64,000 nt of DNA from Lachnospiraceae bacterium (GTDB lineage: Bacteria > Bacillota > Clostridia > Lachnospirales > Lachnospiraceae): contig JAFQQI010000047.1 in NCBI GenBank assembly GCA_017411305.1, forward strand, positions 1 through 64,000, in the 5' to 3' direction. Numbering within the stretch: the first letter of the stretch is position 1; each line of letters opens with the position of its first letter. Under the pieces are notes generated by a model, which ran no database searches, was not told where the DNA came from, and saw only the letters and a program-made list of their open reading frames with translations. The position numbers were made by a program, and so were the translations under genes. This document shows positions 25,819-33,952 of this stretch, piece by piece.

Positions 25819-27981
25819 ATGGAGCAGAAAATAGAGCAGTTACTTAGTCAGTTAACACTGGAAGAAAAATTAGATATGATTCACGGTGCGGGACTGTTTC
25901 GCACGGAAGGTGTAGAGAGACTTGACATTCCCGCCTTTTACTTTTCTGACGGACCGCACGGAGTACGTGCCGAGTTCCAAAACAGCAAGTGGATTTCAGC
26001 AGGAAATGATGATGATTATGTAAGTTATCTGCCTTGTAACAGTGCCTTGGCATCTACATGGAACAGGGAGCTTGCTTATGCTTCCGGCAGTGTACTTGGT
26101 GAGGAAGCAAGGGGAAGAGGTAAGGATATGATTTTAGCCCCCGGCATCAACATCAAGAGAAGTCCCCTTTGCGGCAGAAATTTTGAATATCTGACAGAGG
26201 ACCCTTATCTGGCAGGAGAGATGGCGATTCAAATAATTAAAGGCATCCAGCAGCATGATGTGTCTGCCTGCGTGAAGCATTTTGCAGTGAATTCCCAGGA
26301 GACAGACCGGTTAATGGTAGATACTCTTGTAGATGAGCGCACCTTAAGAGAAATCTATCTGCCTGCATTTAAAAAAGCTGTGCAGGAGGGTGGCAGCTAC
26401 TCCATTATGGGAGCTTATAATAAATTAAATGGTGAGCACTGTTGTGAAAATCCTGTGCTTTTGGATGAGATTCTTCGTAAGGAATGGGGATTTGACGGAA
26501 CGGTAGTCAGTGACTGGGCAGCTGTTCACCGCACCAAGGAAGCGGCAGAGGTTTCTTTGGATGTGGAAATGTCCGTAACCGATGATTTTGATAATTATTA
26601 TTTGGCCAATCCCTTGAAAGAGCTGATTCAAAAGGGAGAAATAGAAGAAAAGCTTGTAGATAATAAGGTACGTAATATTTTACGGATGATGTACCGTCTG
26701 AAGATGCTGGGAGAAGAGAAAACCCTAAGAAGCAGCGGCGCATACAACACACCCGAGAACAGGAAGGCAATGCTTGCAGTGGCAAGGGAATCTGTGATTC
26801 TATTAAAGAATGAAAACAAAAAACTGCCTTTAGAGCCAAAGAATATGAAGAAAATTGCAATGATTGGTCAGAATGCACGCATGTTGCATGCAAATGGTGG
26901 CGGCAGCTCGGAAATCAAGGCATTGTATGAAATTAATCCGTTGATGGGTATGAAAATGTTACTTGGCGGCAATACCAAGGTGTGTTATGCACCCGGCTAT
27001 ATGATTCCTACCAAGGAGCAGGAGTCAGAAGTCAACTGGCAGCAGGACAGCGTAAATCTTGAGACTATGGCAGCCGTGCAGGTGCCTGTAGAACTACGTG
27101 ATTTTACAGATACAGAAGAGGGAAAACGTCTGCTTGAAGAAGCAGTAGCATTGGCAAAAGAATGCGACGAAGTGATTTTTGTAGGTGGTCTGAATCACGA
27201 TTATGATACAGAAGGAAATGACAGGGGCACCATGAAACTGCCTTACGGCCAGGACAAGGTAATTGAAGCCCTGTTGCAGGTAAAGCCGGATATGACCATT
27301 GTAATCGTGGCAGGTTCTCCTGTAGAAATGCCCTGGAAGAATCAGGCAAAAGCCATTGTATGGAGCTATTATGCGGGGATGGAAACAGGAACCGCACTTG
27401 CAGAGGTATTGCTTGGCAAAGTGAATCCTTCCGGTAAGCTTGCAGAAACCTTCCCTTATACCTATGAGGATACGCCTACAGGTAAAAACGGTGAGTTCGG
27501 AAAGCCGGGTAAGGTAGAGCATAAGGAAGGTGTGTTTGTAGGATACCGTTATTATGAGTCCAAGGAGGTAGAAACTTCCTACTGCTTCGGCTACGGATTG
27601 TCTTATACTGAGTTTGTACTGGAGGATTTGGCAGTCAGTGCAGATGGTGGTAGCGTGAGTAAAGATGCTACCGGAGATATTTGTGTCAGCCTAACGGTTC
27701 GCAACATTGGAAGCAGAGAGGGTGCTGAGGTGATTCAGCTTTATACAGGACCTGCGGAGAAGAGCGATGAGCATCCTGTGAAGGAGCTTAAGAACTTTGT
27801 AAAGATTTCTCTGGAAGCAGGAGAAAGCAAGAAGGTAGAAATGAAGCTGACAGCAGAAGATTTTGCCCATTATGACATAGAGAAAAAAGCTTTTGTGACA
27901 AAGCCCGGTGTGTATAAAATCATGATGTGTACTTCCGTGCAGGACATTGGCCTGGTAGGTGAATGGAACTATCAGAATTAA
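25819..27981 (+). CDS. Glycoside hydrolase family 3 beta-glycosidase
   Basis: The 720-residue cytoplasmic enzyme (no signal peptide) begins with the (beta/alpha)8 domain. It shows SDGPHGVR, PGINIKRSPLCGRNFEYLTE and ACVKHFAVN, and the nucleophile aspartate in GTVVSDWAAVH (near residue 235). The second sandwich domain has SVILLKNENKKLPL and GGGSSEI. A fibronectin III-like domain ends the protein. This is the arrangement of bacterial beta-glucosidases/xylosidases. Lack of secretion fits hydrolysis of imported oligosaccharides brought in by the MFS protein encoded just upstream. The ATG at 25819 follows AGAAAGG. It ends 4 bases inside the convergent AraC gene. Confidence 0.93.
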   Translation: MEQKIEQLLSQLTLEEKLDMIHGAGLFRTEGVERLDIPAFYFSDGPHGVRAEFQNSKWISAGNDDDYVSYLPCNSALASTWNRELAYASGSVLGEEARGRGKDMILAPGINIKRSPLCGRNFEYLTEDPYLAGEMAIQIIKGIQQHDVSACVKHFAVNSQETDRLMVDTLVDERTLREIYLPAFKKAVQEGGSYSIMGAYNKLNGEHCCENPVLLDEILRKEWGFDGTVVSDWAAVHRTKEAAEVSLDVEMSVTDDFDNYYLANPLKELIQKGEIEEKLVDNKVRNILRMMYRLKMLGEEKTLRSSGAYNTPENRKAMLAVARESVILLKNENKKLPLEPKNMKKIAMIGQNARMLHANGGGSSEIKALYEINPLMGMKMLLGGNTKVCYAPGYMIPTKEQESEVNWQQDSVNLETMAAVQVPVELRDFTDTEEGKRLLEEAVALAKECDEVIFVGGLNHDYDTEGNDRGTMKLPYGQDKVIEALLQVKPDMTIVIVAGSPVEMPWKNQAKAIVWSYYAGMETGTALAEVLLGKVNPSGKLAETFPYTYEDTPTGKNGEFGKPGKVEHKEGVFVGYRYYESKEVETSYCFGYGLSYTEFVLEDLAVSADGGSVSKDATGDICVSLTVRNIGSREGAEVIQLYTGPAEKSDEHPVKELKNFVKISLEAGESKKVEMKLTAEDFAHYDIEKKAFVTKPGVYKIMMCTSVQDIGLVGEWNYQN

Positions 27982-28832
27982 TAAATGGATGATTTCCGGA
28001 ACTGACCGGGGCTGATGCCCACACGGCTGGTAAAGGCGTTGATAAAGCTGGCAGATGAGCTGTAGCCCAAGGAATCTGCAATATCTGCAATAGTTCTGGT
28101 GGTGGAGCGCAGAATGGTTTTGGCATAGTTGATTTTTAATCCGGCAAGATACTCAATGGGAGAGCAGCCGGTTTGTGTGCGGAATTGATGAGATAAATAG
28201 CTTGGGCTGATATTGACATGTGCAGCAATGATATCCAGGGACAGTGGTTCCTGGATATTTTTTTTCATATATTCGATGACCTCAGCAATGGTATCGGAAA
28301 CAGAGGAAGGCGCACCGGTAGTAACATAATTAAAGGATTGCATTTGACACAGAATCTGATAGCTTGTGCAGGACAACGTAATATCAGAAGGATATTCTCC
28401 CTGTTCCAAAGTAGTAAGCACGGAAAATAAAGCATCGGAAAGCTGTGTGTGGTTAGAGAGGCGGAAAACGGGAGCGTTATTCTGTGCAATGAGATGATTG
28501 GTAACGGTAACCATAGTGGGGCCATCATAGTGGAAAAAAATAAATTCACAAGAAGAATTACAGTAATAAGCATGAGGCTGATTACAGTTTAGCAGAATGA
28601 TTTCGCCGTCTGATGCCGTATAATGCTGAGACTGATAATTTACATGAAGTTCTCCGGAAATCATATAGATAAATAGCGGAGAAGCATTCCCTTCTCTTAC
28701 AATGCGATAGTTTTCATTACAGTAAAAATGTCCGCACAGCAGCATGTGGCAGTAATATTCCCGAAACATTTCTGATGGCGAAAAGAAGTAGTATGCAGAT
28801 TCGCCGACGGTTCCTTTTTCATTACATTTCAT
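27978..28832 (-). CDS. AraC family transcriptional regulator
   Basis: The 284-residue protein has a cupin-like N-terminal sugar-sensing domain (about 1-160) and a C-terminal pair of helix-turn-helix motifs (about 185-284). These include HVNISPSYLSHQFRTQTGCSPIEY and TIADIADSLGYSSSASFINAF, the standard AraC signature. It is divergent from the ROK/NanE/glycyl-radical operon, whose start lies 195 bases away, and it is the likely regulator of that operon and perhaps of the GH3 gene. The intergenic region 28833-29027 is AT-rich and shows no convincing promoter, as expected for an activator-dependent one. Confidence 0.9.
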   Translation of the reverse strand: MKCNEKGTVGESAYYFFSPSEMFREYYCHMLLCGHFYCNENYRIVREGNASPLFIYMISGELHVNYQSQHYTASDGEIILLNCNQPHAYYCNSSCEFIFFHYDGPTMVTVTNHLIAQNNAPVFRLSNHTQLSDALFSVLTTLEQGEYPSDITLSCTSYQILCQMQSFNYVTTGAPSSVSDTIAEVIEYMKKNIQEPLSLDIIAAHVNISPSYLSHQFRTQTGCSPIEYLAGLKINYAKTILRSTTRTIADIADSLGYSSSASFINAFTSRVGISPGQFRKSSIY

Positions 28833-29027
28833 AAAATCAAATTCCTCTTACCAATAAATGATATACGTTTTTTTTGTTTAAAACACTTCTCATTTTCAGC
28901 ATAGAAAAGAAAAAAAGGTTTGTCAACTAAAAAAGCAATTTGAATAAACTTTTGAACAGCCCTAAGTAGTGATTCCACGGTACTTACATGATAAATTGGA
29001 TATAGAAAGAAAAAGGGGTATGAATGT

Positions 29028-29972
29028 ATGAATTATTACTTGGGACTGGATGTGGGCGGTACAAATCTGGTAGCAGGTGTGGTGGATGAGGAATATCGTA
29101 TTATTTCAAAAGTGAGCATACCTGCAGGCGCGCACCGAACTATAGAAGAAATCACAGATGACATGGTGGCGGTTTCGCTACAGGCAATCAGCAAAAGCGG
29201 ATTGTCGGAAGGAGATATCAGCAAATGGGGGATTGGGATGCCGAGTTATGTAAACCCCAAGACGAAGCTTCTGGTACATGCCAATTGTTTTGGCTGGAAG
29301 AATGTTCCTATTTATGATTATTTGGAAAGGAAGCTTTCTTTACCGGTTCAAATTGAAAATGATGCCAACTGTGCAGCCCTGGGAGAAGCCCTTGCAGGTG
29401 CGGCCAAAGGAGTTGAAAATGTTGTTATGTTAACCATAGGAACCGGACTTGGCGGCGGAATCATTATGAACGGGAAGATTTATTGCGGAGCGGACAGAAT
29501 GGGCGCGGAGCTTGGTCATGTGAAGCTGGTGTATGACGGAATTCCGTGTACCTGCGGTCAAAAGGGATGTGCGGAGGCATATTGCAGCGCAACAGCTCTA
29601 ATCAGACAGGCCAAAGAGGCAGTGCGCCAAAACAGAAATTCCTTGCTTTGGGATTTGTGCGGTGGCGACATAAATGCAATAGAAGGGAAAACCATATTTA
29701 AGGGAATTGAAATGGGGGATGAAACTGCGAGACAAATATTGGAGCAGTATACAGAGTATTTGACTTGTGCAATGTCCACCTATATTACATTATTCAGACC
29801 GGAAAAAATCATTCTGGGCGGCGGAATTGCCCAGGCGGGAGAATTATTGTTAGCACCTATCAGAGAAAGACTGATTCCAAATACCTTTGCAGGAACCGAA
29901 ATCGGTGTTCCCACGGTGGAAACAGCAAAATTAGGGAATGATGCGGGCATTATCGGTGCCGCGTTTTTATAA
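29028..29972 (+). CDS. ROK family sugar kinase
   Basis: The 314-residue protein starts with the ATP-binding motif GLDVGGTNLVAGV and continues with the sugar-binding VQIENDANCAALGEA. The ROK signature contains GTGLGGGII, GAELGHV and the zinc-binding CTCGQKGCAEAY. No DNA-binding domain is present, so it is a kinase and not a ROK repressor. The next gene is a NanE-type epimerase 16 bases downstream, which suggests N-acetylmannosamine or another hexose as substrate. The AraC gene is divergent. Confidence 0.9.
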   Translation: MNYYLGLDVGGTNLVAGVVDEEYRIISKVSIPAGAHRTIEEITDDMVAVSLQAISKSGLSEGDISKWGIGMPSYVNPKTKLLVHANCFGWKNVPIYDYLERKLSLPVQIENDANCAALGEALAGAAKGVENVVMLTIGTGLGGGIIMNGKIYCGADRMGAELGHVKLVYDGIPCTCGQKGCAEAYCSATALIRQAKEAVRQNRNSLLWDLCGGDINAIEGKTIFKGIEMGDETARQILEQYTEYLTCAMSTYITLFRPEKIILGGGIAQAGELLLAPIRERLIPNTFAGTEIGVPTVETAKLGNDAGIIGAAFL

Positions 29973-29988
29973 AAGGAGGAAAAGAAAA

Positions 29989-30726
29989 ATGAGAGATAAG
30001 AAAGCATTATTAGATTCTATGAAGGGCGGTTTAGTGGTATCCTGTCAGGTACAGCATGATGATCCTACTTATTCCATGGATTTTGTGGTAAAAATGGCAG
30101 TAGCGGCCAAATGGGGAGGCGCAGTGGGAATCCGCGCCAATTCACCGGACCAGATTAAAGCAATCCGTGAGCAGGTGGATTTGCCGATTATCGGATTATA
30201 TAAAATCTGGCATGATGATACGGATGTATTTATTACCCCTACCCTAGAGGCTGCAAAGCAGGTATGGGAAGCAGGGGCTGAGATTATTGCTCTTGACTGC
30301 ACAAGTCAAATTACACATGAGGGAAGACCTGCCTACGAGTTACTTCCCATTGTAAAGAAGGAAATTCCGGAGGCAATTATTTTTGCGGATGTATCAAACT
30401 ACGAGGAAGCAAAAAGAGCAGTGGAGCTGGGTGCGGATATTGTAGGTCCTACCTTATATGGTTATACCGAAGAGACCAAGCATATCGAAAGCCCCGACCT
30501 TCGTGAGTTTGCCAGAATGTGCAGAGATTTCGGAGATAAAGTATGTATGATGATGGAAGGTCACGTATATACGCCGGAGGATGCAATGAAATGTATTTAT
30601 CTAGGCGCCCATTCCGTAGTAGTAGGCAGTGCTATTACAAGACCCCACCTAATTACAAAGAGATTTGTGGATTTATTGTCAGGTTATCAGAACAATTGGC
30701 GTGAAGCAGAAAGAAGTAAGCACTAA
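29989..30726 (+). CDS. nanE: NanE-type N-acylmannosamine-6-phosphate 2-epimerase
   Basis: The 245-residue TIM-barrel protein shows GGLVVSCQVQHDDPTYS, GGAVGIRANSPDQIKAI, DLPIIGLYK and FITPTLEAAKQVWEAGAEII. This is the arrangement of NanE, which converts ManNAc-6-phosphate to GlcNAc-6-phosphate in sialic-acid catabolism. A ribosome site AGGAGG precedes the ATG at 29989. No sialate lyase, deacetylase or deaminase gene is present nearby, and the following gene, overlapping by one base, is a glycyl radical enzyme. The protein may therefore act on another 2-epimeric sugar phosphate; the family name is firm, the substrate is not. Confidence 0.85.
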   Translation: MRDKKALLDSMKGGLVVSCQVQHDDPTYSMDFVVKMAVAAKWGGAVGIRANSPDQIKAIREQVDLPIIGLYKIWHDDTDVFITPTLEAAKQVWEAGAEIIALDCTSQITHEGRPAYELLPIVKKEIPEAIIFADVSNYEEAKRAVELGADIVGPTLYGYTEETKHIESPDLREFARMCRDFGDKVCMMMEGHVYTPEDAMKCIYLGAHSVVVGSAITRPHLITKRFVDLLSGYQNNWREAERSKH

Positions 30727-33029
30727 TGGTTAAATTTGATGTAAACGGTATTCAGAATGTGGAAGTAAGCAAAAAAATTCCCTGCGAAAAGCCTCTGCTT
30801 TGGCAGCTTGAGCTGATGGAGCGTTATACCGAAACCCACCGGAAGTTTTCGAGCTGTTCTAAGGAACGGAGAGAAGCAGAATGCTTAAAGGTATTATTTC
30901 CGGCACTGCTTAGGGAAATTGAAGAAACGGATTTGTTTGCGGGAAGACTTGATTTTCTTCCTATCGGATTTGGCGCAGTAACCTCCGTGGGCGGCGTGGG
31001 ACATTATTGTGTTTTTGCCAAGCTGCGGGCTTTTGAGAAAGAAATTGGGGAAGCTTATCATGACCGTGTTGAGGCGTTGTATCAATATTGGCTTTCCCAT
31101 GATTTGAAGACCCGGTATTGTAAAGAAGTATTAACTGAAACTACAATCGGAAGATTTATTGATGTGGAATATCCCTTGATTGCAACAGCCAGATTGTCAG
31201 GAATGATGCTGGATTACCGGAAGCTTCTTGATTTGGGAATCGCCGGTCTTCGTGCGTTACTTCAGGAGCAGAGCAGTCAGGAGCCTGATAATGAATTTAT
31301 CCGGTCCTGCTTTATGTGTCTTGATATTTACAAAGAAAGTGCCTGCTACCTTGCCGAAATGGCATATAGGCAAAGAAATCAGCTTGATGTCACAAATACA
31401 AAGAGATACCAAGAACTTACAGATATGGCAGAGGCACTTGAGAAAATCAGCAGCAACAAACCGGAAACCTTTTTGGAAGCGTTACAGGCGTTGTGGTTAT
31501 ATGCACTGCTTGCAGGCTGCATCAATTACGGACGTTTGGATGAGTTGCTTGGTTCTTATCTGGCAAGGGATTTGGACAGTGGACGTATGACCGAAGAACA
31601 GGCTTATGCGTATGTGAAATCCCTTTGGACCATGGTAGAAAACCGCAGAACCACGGTGAACGGCAGGATTATTGTAGGCGGAAAAGGAAGAAAAAATCCC
31701 GAGGATGCGGATCGATTCCTTCATATCGCCATGAAGGTGGCAAAGGACTGCCGCTATGTAGAGCCCCAGTTTACCTTGCGCGTGGATGAAAATACTTCTG
31801 AGGAAATCTGGGATGAGGCGTTGGAAGCTCTTGGAGCGGGTGCTACTTACCCAACAATCTACAATGATGAGGTAAATGTGCCGGCAGTAGCCTACGGAAT
31901 GCGGGTGGATGAAGAAACAGCAAGCAGATATGTACCTTTTGGCTGTACGGAGTTTGTACTGTGGGGACAAAGCACCGGGACGCCTAACGTGTGCATCAAT
32001 CTGCTAAAGCTCCTCACGATTTACATGAACCGGGGCGTTGACCCTATGGATGGACAGTACAAGTTAGGACCCATTCAGCCAAAGCAGTTTGAAGAGATGA
32101 CTTCTTTTGAAGAATTCTATGATGGCTATCGGGAGCTTTTGGATTACTATATGGATTTGTCCATTGATGCGCAGTATCGCTCCTATGAGATTATGGACCA
32201 ACATGTAGGCTTCCTTTTTAACAGTATTTTGATGGATGACTGTATTGCAAGAAGAAAGCCGCTTTTGGACGGAGGCGTGCGTTATTTAGGCGGTACCTGT
32301 GAAACCTACGGAAATATCAATACATCAGATTCCTTATATGTAATTAAGAAATTGGTGTTTGAGGAAAAGAGCGTTTCCCTGCCTGAACTGATTAAGGCAA
32401 CCATAAGCAATTTTGAGGGCTATGAGCTGCTTCGAAAGAAATGCATTGCCCTTGAGAAATACGGCAATGATTGTAAGCCGGTGGACGATATGGCAAATGA
32501 TTTGTACGAATTTGTTGCCAAAGGAATCCGGGAGCGTGGCATTTTAAAAGGAATGCAGTATTATTTAATTGTTATCAGTAACAATTCCCTGAATTCGGAG
32601 TGGGGGATGCGGACAGGGGCATCTCCCGATGGAAGACTTGCGGGAATGTTTATGAACCCTGCCAATAATCCCCAAGGCGGTGCTGACAGAAGCGGTCCTA
32701 CGGCAATGCTGAATTCATTAAGCAGATTTGATGCAAAATACCATGGTGGCTCGGTGCAGAATATCAAGTTTTCTACGAGCATGTTCCGTGACAATAAGCT
32801 GTTGATGAAAACGCTGTTCAAGACCTATTTTAAAAAGGGCGGTTGTCATTTGATGGTAACAGTAGTTGACAGCGGTGCACTGGAGGATGCTATGGAGCAT
32901 CCCGAAAACTATCCTAACTTAATTGTACGTGTGGCCGGATATTCGGCAGTATTTGTGGATTTGGCGGATTGTGTGAAGCAGGAGCTCTTAAGCAGAACAC
33001 TTTACGATGAAGGAAAATGCAGGGTGTAA
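30726..33029 (+). CDS. Glycyl radical enzyme, pyruvate formate-lyase-like, function unknown
   Basis: The 767-residue protein has the PFL-like fold. The catalytic cysteine is Cys407 in VPFGCTEFV, and the glycyl-radical site is Gly738 in VRVAGYSAVF, 30 residues from the end as usual. The cysteine is followed by Thr-Glu. This is the Cys-x-Glu pattern of eliminating members (dehydratases and lyases) and not the Cys-Cys pair of true pyruvate formate-lyase. Its start overlaps the stop of the epimerase gene and its activase follows, so it acts in the sugar pathway. A C-O or C-C cleaving reaction on a sugar-derived substrate is inferred. It is oxygen-sensitive by family. Confidence 0.9.
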   Translation: MVKFDVNGIQNVEVSKKIPCEKPLLWQLELMERYTETHRKFSSCSKERREAECLKVLFPALLREIEETDLFAGRLDFLPIGFGAVTSVGGVGHYCVFAKLRAFEKEIGEAYHDRVEALYQYWLSHDLKTRYCKEVLTETTIGRFIDVEYPLIATARLSGMMLDYRKLLDLGIAGLRALLQEQSSQEPDNEFIRSCFMCLDIYKESACYLAEMAYRQRNQLDVTNTKRYQELTDMAEALEKISSNKPETFLEALQALWLYALLAGCINYGRLDELLGSYLARDLDSGRMTEEQAYAYVKSLWTMVENRRTTVNGRIIVGGKGRKNPEDADRFLHIAMKVAKDCRYVEPQFTLRVDENTSEEIWDEALEALGAGATYPTIYNDEVNVPAVAYGMRVDEETASRYVPFGCTEFVLWGQSTGTPNVCINLLKLLTIYMNRGVDPMDGQYKLGPIQPKQFEEMTSFEEFYDGYRELLDYYMDLSIDAQYRSYEIMDQHVGFLFNSILMDDCIARRKPLLDGGVRYLGGTCETYGNINTSDSLYVIKKLVFEEKSVSLPELIKATISNFEGYELLRKKCIALEKYGNDCKPVDDMANDLYEFVAKGIRERGILKGMQYYLIVISNNSLNSEWGMRTGASPDGRLAGMFMNPANNPQGGADRSGPTAMLNSLSRFDAKYHGGSVQNIKFSTSMFRDNKLLMKTLFKTYFKKGGCHLMVTVVDSGALEDAMEHPENYPNLIVRVAGYSAVFVDLADCVKQELLSRTLYDEGKCRV

Positions 33030-33034
33030 ATCAT

Positions 33035-33934
33035 ATGAACGCAACAATTTTTAATATTGAGCGGTTTGCCATTCATGACGGACCGGGCATACGGACCACT
33101 GTGTTTTTTAAAGGATGTCCCCTAAGGTGTCCCTGGTGTGCAAATCCGGAATCACAAAAAGCTGCAAGGCAGCTACAACATCAGTCAAACAAATGTAGTA
33201 CCTGCCAAAGCTGTGTAAGGAACTGCCCGAATGGTGCGATTCTTTGTAAAGAAGGCAGGATTGCCATAAACCGTGAAGCATGTAAGAAGTGTGAAGTCTG
33301 TGTGAAAGTATGTCCTAACGGGGCATTGTCCATTGTCGGGCAAGAACAAAGCATAGAAGAGATTTATGAGGTGCTTATACGGGATAAGGACTACTATGAA
33401 GCCAGCGGAGGCGGCATTACTTTATCCGGCGGGGAAGTCATGCTACAATGGAAAGTGGCAAAAGAGCTTTTAAGAAAAGTAAAGGCAGAGGGAATCCATA
33501 CGGCAGTCGAAACCTGCGGGGATGTACCGATAGAGGCTTTTGAAGAACTGACCGGATATGTAGACTTGTTTTTGTTTGATATCAAGCACATGGATGCAGA
33601 AAAATTAAGGAATGTGACAGGGGGAAGCTTGGAGCGGATTCTTCAAAATTTGTCCTATCTGACAAAGCAAAAAGAACATCAAATGATTATCAGGGTGCCG
33701 GTGATACCGGAATTTAATGATGATGCTGCGGTTATGACACAAATTTTTGAGCTGGCACAGCGGTTTGGAATTCCTGAAGTGCATCTGTTGCCTTATCATA
33801 CCTTGGGGATTCACAAATACGAACAGCTTGGCATGACCTATCAAATGAAAGAGCAGGGAATGACAAAGGAAGAACTGCAGCCCTATGTAAGAATGGGAGA
33901 GCAGATGGGTCTTAGTGTAGGTATCGGTGGTTAA
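33035..33934 (+). CDS. Glycyl-radical enzyme activating protein (radical SAM)
   Basis: The protein (about 299 residues) carries the radical SAM cluster motif CPLRCPWC (Cys28, Cys32, Cys35) after DGPGIRTTVFFKG. It has two ferredoxin-type clusters, CSTCQSCVRNC and CKKCEVCVKVC. This is the layout of activases that generate the glycyl radical on the partner enzyme using S-adenosylmethionine. It sits directly behind the glycyl radical enzyme gene. The ATG at 33035 is preferred, as AGGGTG precedes it at a good distance; an upstream in-frame ATG at 33017 would overlap the enzyme's end. Confidence 0.93.
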   Translation: MNATIFNIERFAIHDGPGIRTTVFFKGCPLRCPWCANPESQKAARQLQHQSNKCSTCQSCVRNCPNGAILCKEGRIAINREACKKCEVCVKVCPNGALSIVGQEQSIEEIYEVLIRDKDYYEASGGGITLSGGEVMLQWKVAKELLRKVKAEGIHTAVETCGDVPIEAFEELTGYVDLFLFDIKHMDAEKLRNVTGGSLERILQNLSYLTKQKEHQMIIRVPVIPEFNDDAAVMTQIFELAQRFGIPEVHLLPYHTLGIHKYEQLGMTYQMKEQGMTKEELQPYVRMGEQMGLSVGIGG

Positions 33935-33952
33935 AGGAGAAGGAGAACAACA

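Noticed and set aside
30726-33029. Pyruvate formate-lyase proper
   Set aside because: The Cys-Cys pair of PflB is absent; the site is GCTE, as in eliminating glycyl radical enzymes, and the neighbours are sugar genes.
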